Shown: positions 61,216 through 64,000 of the stretch, piece after piece | Layout of the letters: every line of letters begins with the position of its first letter | Position numbering within the stretch: position 1 is the stretch's first letter | From: Callipepla californica brunnescens | Lineage: Eukaryota > Chordata > Aves > Galliformes > Odontophoridae | DNA: 64,000 nucleotides | Direction of reading: 5' to 3' | Assembly: GCA_023055505.1 (NCBI GenBank) | Contig: JALIRH010000001.1 | Coordinates: 13,573,467-13,637,466 of the forward strand | Notes under the pieces: model-generated | What the model was told of the DNA's origin: nothing | Seen by the model: only the letters and a program-made list of their open reading frames with translations | The model's database searches: none | Translations under genes and position numbers: made by a program

Positions 61216-64000
61216 CATTCCCACACGGTTTGTTACCGAAGTCTCTCATTACTGATACTCAGGTGAATGCTGAGGAGCCCGAAGAAATCTGTGTAACTGT
61301 GCTTGTTCAAACTGCACTGAGGTTATGAAGGCTGAGGATGACTACTGGAGGCTGAAGGATGAGGACCAAAAGCTAGAAATGCATGATACTTAAGCTGGCA
61401 TAGAAAACTGGTATAGAAGACACTCATAAACAGATTTTTTCCCATGTTACACCTGACACGGGACATATCAAATTATGAATTTCTATCCACAGACTGACTC
61501 CATTTTCTGTACCACAAAATAGCTAAGACTCAGAACAGCAATATTAAAAGAAAAGTTAAAAGAATTAATGTAACATCAGAGTTCCACCACCTTCATGTAT
61601 CAGCTCTCCTTTCCTGGTTATTTATACAGCCGTACCAACTTTCAAAACCAGTGAGAATGGCTTTCATGTTTTCCCTCTCACACGATGTTCCCAGCCAGCT
61701 GGACATCTCCACCAGCTCTTCGTGAAATGCCTTTCAGCCAATCTCTCTACACTTTTCCTTTTCAGCTCAAGCACTGAGCATCTGACACCAGCCCTGCTTT
61801 TCGTTGTGAAACTGGAGCATGCCCAACATTTTTTCCTCAGTAGACAATTTATTTTTAAATCAATGGCTAAGAATGCAGCATAATATATCTTAAAACAAAT
61901 GTTCTTAGTCATCATTTCCACAGTATTTCAAGTCCTTTACAGGAAATATGATTCAGAACAGAACAGCAGCAGAATAGAAACCAAAGCCGTTCTATTAGCG
62001 TCCACAGCTCTTAGACTCAAATCTGAGCAATAATTTAAACTGCATTAATAAAACCTTGGGTAGACAGCAGCTCTTTGGAACAGCCCTAGTAATCAATTGC
62101 AGAGTTGTCTCAAAGGTACGCTGTATTTCAGCGGCACACAGTTGGTCTGCTGCTCAACACCAAAATTCTGCTGGCCGTGTTAGAGACGTGACAGGCCTTC
62201 TACATCTTCCAGTTTAATATTTAACAGAAGATAGGCTGATTGGCTTCCTCATAAGCAAATTTTCATTGATCCCAACTGGCCTGTTTTCTAAGTTTTTCTC
62301 CTCACTCAAGACGGAAAACAGGTCTCCCACCCCATAACTCACTGTTACTTCTTAAAAGCCCTTCAGTCTTGCACAGAAGGTGAGGTTAAATGTCATCTCT
62401 CTGGTACTTCCAACAAACTCATTCGCTCCCCGCTCTCATCCCCACTGCACTGATAAATAAAGGTAACTCTGCCTACGGTGGCAGGAAGGGGAGATGTAAT
62501 GTCAGGTTCAACACTTCAAGGCTTTGTAAATTAAACTTCTACAAATCCCACAGCCACGCTAGCTTCCCCGTGAATCTGGGATGTAATTTCAGACACAGCC
62601 AAGAATTATTTCTTGCTTCCCCCCCTTACTGCGCTACACTTTGTTCCAAAAGTGCTCCTGCCACATAAGGTAAAAACAGATGGATCTCTCTGCTGCACTC
62701 AGAGATCCTGTAGGTAATAAGATACTGCACTGACTAAATGGATCTCAGGGGGTGCAGACAGGGAAAAGATTGGAAAAATTACTGCAAACAAATTTCCATT
62801 AAATCACTACGTTTCTTCTTTCCTTTAAATGAACCGTAACTTTGGCTTTATTCACCACAATGATCTTTAAAATTCTTTCTACTAAAACAAATTGAAATAG
62901 GCCGTATGTGAAATAATAACAATTGTACTTCTGCTTTCCATACGGACTTATTCAAGAACACACACAGCTTAGGTTCAAACCGTCATGACCAGCTATAAAA
63001 GCATACTTACACTCATGCTGCCATGAACTTCTACCTATTGAAGACAGAGAAATCAGCTGCTGACACAACAGAGAGCCCCTCAGGATGCTGACAAAATATA
63101 TGTACTGAAGGATAACATCACCAAGAACAGTCACACGGGAATAAGTGTGAAAAATCCAAACAGAACATAATGTGGTCCATGGTCTGACCTGTTTATGAGT
63201 CTTCTTTCAACCTCACTGTAAAGTTAAAGGGAGTTATAAATACACTGTTTTCTAAAGTCAGGTTAACGAAGGCAACATGGGCAGAATTGTCACACATCTG
63301 ATGTTAGAGAGACATAAAAATAAACCCGTAGCATTTGCTGCCCAGCTGACATTGTGGTTTGCTGAATGGCAAGAATGGAATTTCTCTTCGTGCACACACT
63401 GCACCTGACAGAAAGCACGTGTAGGAGCAATAGCCGTGCTCTTGTCTAGGTCTTATACATCCACACACCAGATCCTGTGTGAGCAACTACTGCATCCAGA
63501 GGAGAGAACATTTGTCTCTCCCTGTTGCTCCCAAAGATCTTACACTGCAGTAATTAGAGGATGCTAAGTAAGCAAAGCAACTGTACCAGCAGCGTTATTT
63601 TTCCAATTAGACTCCCTCATAAATCCTATTTTTCATCACTAATGGGTGGGCTCTTCCCTAAGCAGAAATGTAGTGAAGCTACAGGCTTTTTGTGTTGGCA
63701 ATACTGCTTTTGAGAGGAAAACACTCCTTATAACCTGGCCCAGCTGCACTGAACATAGGCTTGCAAAGAACAGAGCAAAACACTGCTCCCACCTGCTTCT
63801 AGCACCCCTGGGTCTGGGTGTTTCATGTTACAGCCCAATGGGGTACAAATTCCCACCTTATGTTTCCACAGAGTCCAGTGACCTGGGTCCACCCAGAGGC
63901 ACACGTCTCCTAGGGAACTCATTCACCATTCCTGTCTCATGCTCTTAAAGGACAATCTGTCCAAAGAAATAAAACATGATTTCTAGTCACAAATGCCTTA

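Larger units (their letters stand above)
10938..64000 (-). other. ST7: ST7 intron 1, partial (at least 53 kb)
   Basis: The stretch from the exon 2 acceptor to the right edge contains no recognisable ST7 first exon and no other recognised gene, so it is read as part of the first intron. This agrees with the large first intron of mammalian ST7, by recollection. It hosts eleven of the twelve CR1 copies. If another gene or an alternative ST7 first exon lies here, it is not recognisable by inspection. Confidence 0.7.
56511..64000. other. Intron 1 segment to window edge, no recognised genes
   Basis: It holds an AAAC/CCA simple repeat (58729-58761) and a perfect 20-bp tandem duplication (61176-61215). 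No CR1 copy, RNA gene or ST7 first exon was recognised. Confidence 0.5.

Noticed and set aside
1..64000. tRNA, rRNA, snoRNA, microRNA or CRISPR features
   Set aside because: No convincing tRNA promoter boxes, rRNA segments, paired C/D boxes, hairpins of microRNA form or spaced direct-repeat arrays were seen on either strand.

Overview
The window is vertebrate nuclear DNA, almost certainly from a bird. At least twelve truncated CR1 retrotransposon copies are present, and this LINE family dominates avian genomes. The sequence is AT-leaning with long introns, which suggests a macrochromosome. I cannot name the species.

The only protein-coding gene I can support is part of ST7 (suppressor of tumorigenicity 7), on the minus strand. 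Five consecutive internal exons were assembled by hand from splice sites and reading phase: 10855-10937, 4141-4300, 1979-2033, 1308-1423 and 88-163, in transcription order. Together they are 490 nt and encode about 163 residues near the N-terminus: the end of the first luminal/loop segment, the second hydrophobic segment, a variable linker, and the start of the conserved cytoplasmic region. All four internal junctions keep the frame and every intron has GT-AG ends. The first coding exon (N-terminal membrane segment) and the exons after the sixth lie outside the window. ST7 is preferred to its paralogue ST7L on the residues and on the very long introns.

Layout: 1-4300 holds four exons separated by introns of 1144, 555 and 2107 bp. 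A CpG-dense island (about 3985-4450) surrounds the third exon, which also contains a CTCF-like core motif and is preceded by a TG/CG alternating tract instead of a pyrimidine tract. 4301-10854 is a 6.55 kb intron with one CR1 tail and a perfect 28-bp palindrome. 10938-64000 is read as more than 53 kb of the first intron. It contains eleven recognisable CR1 copies (clustered at 33.5-37.7 kb and 55.6-56.5 kb), one unassigned GC-rich interspersed repeat (about 48.95-49.31 kb), a (CA)n microsatellite, several short tandem duplications, and a GC/CpG-richer block (about 42.0-45.2 kb) with a full cAMP-response-element octamer.

No rRNA, tRNA, CRISPR array or intact mobile element was found. I found no previously undescribed multi-gene system. 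The observations most worth checking concern the unusual sequence setting of ST7 exon 3 and a few unexplained open frames and candidate conserved noncoding segments in the large intron.
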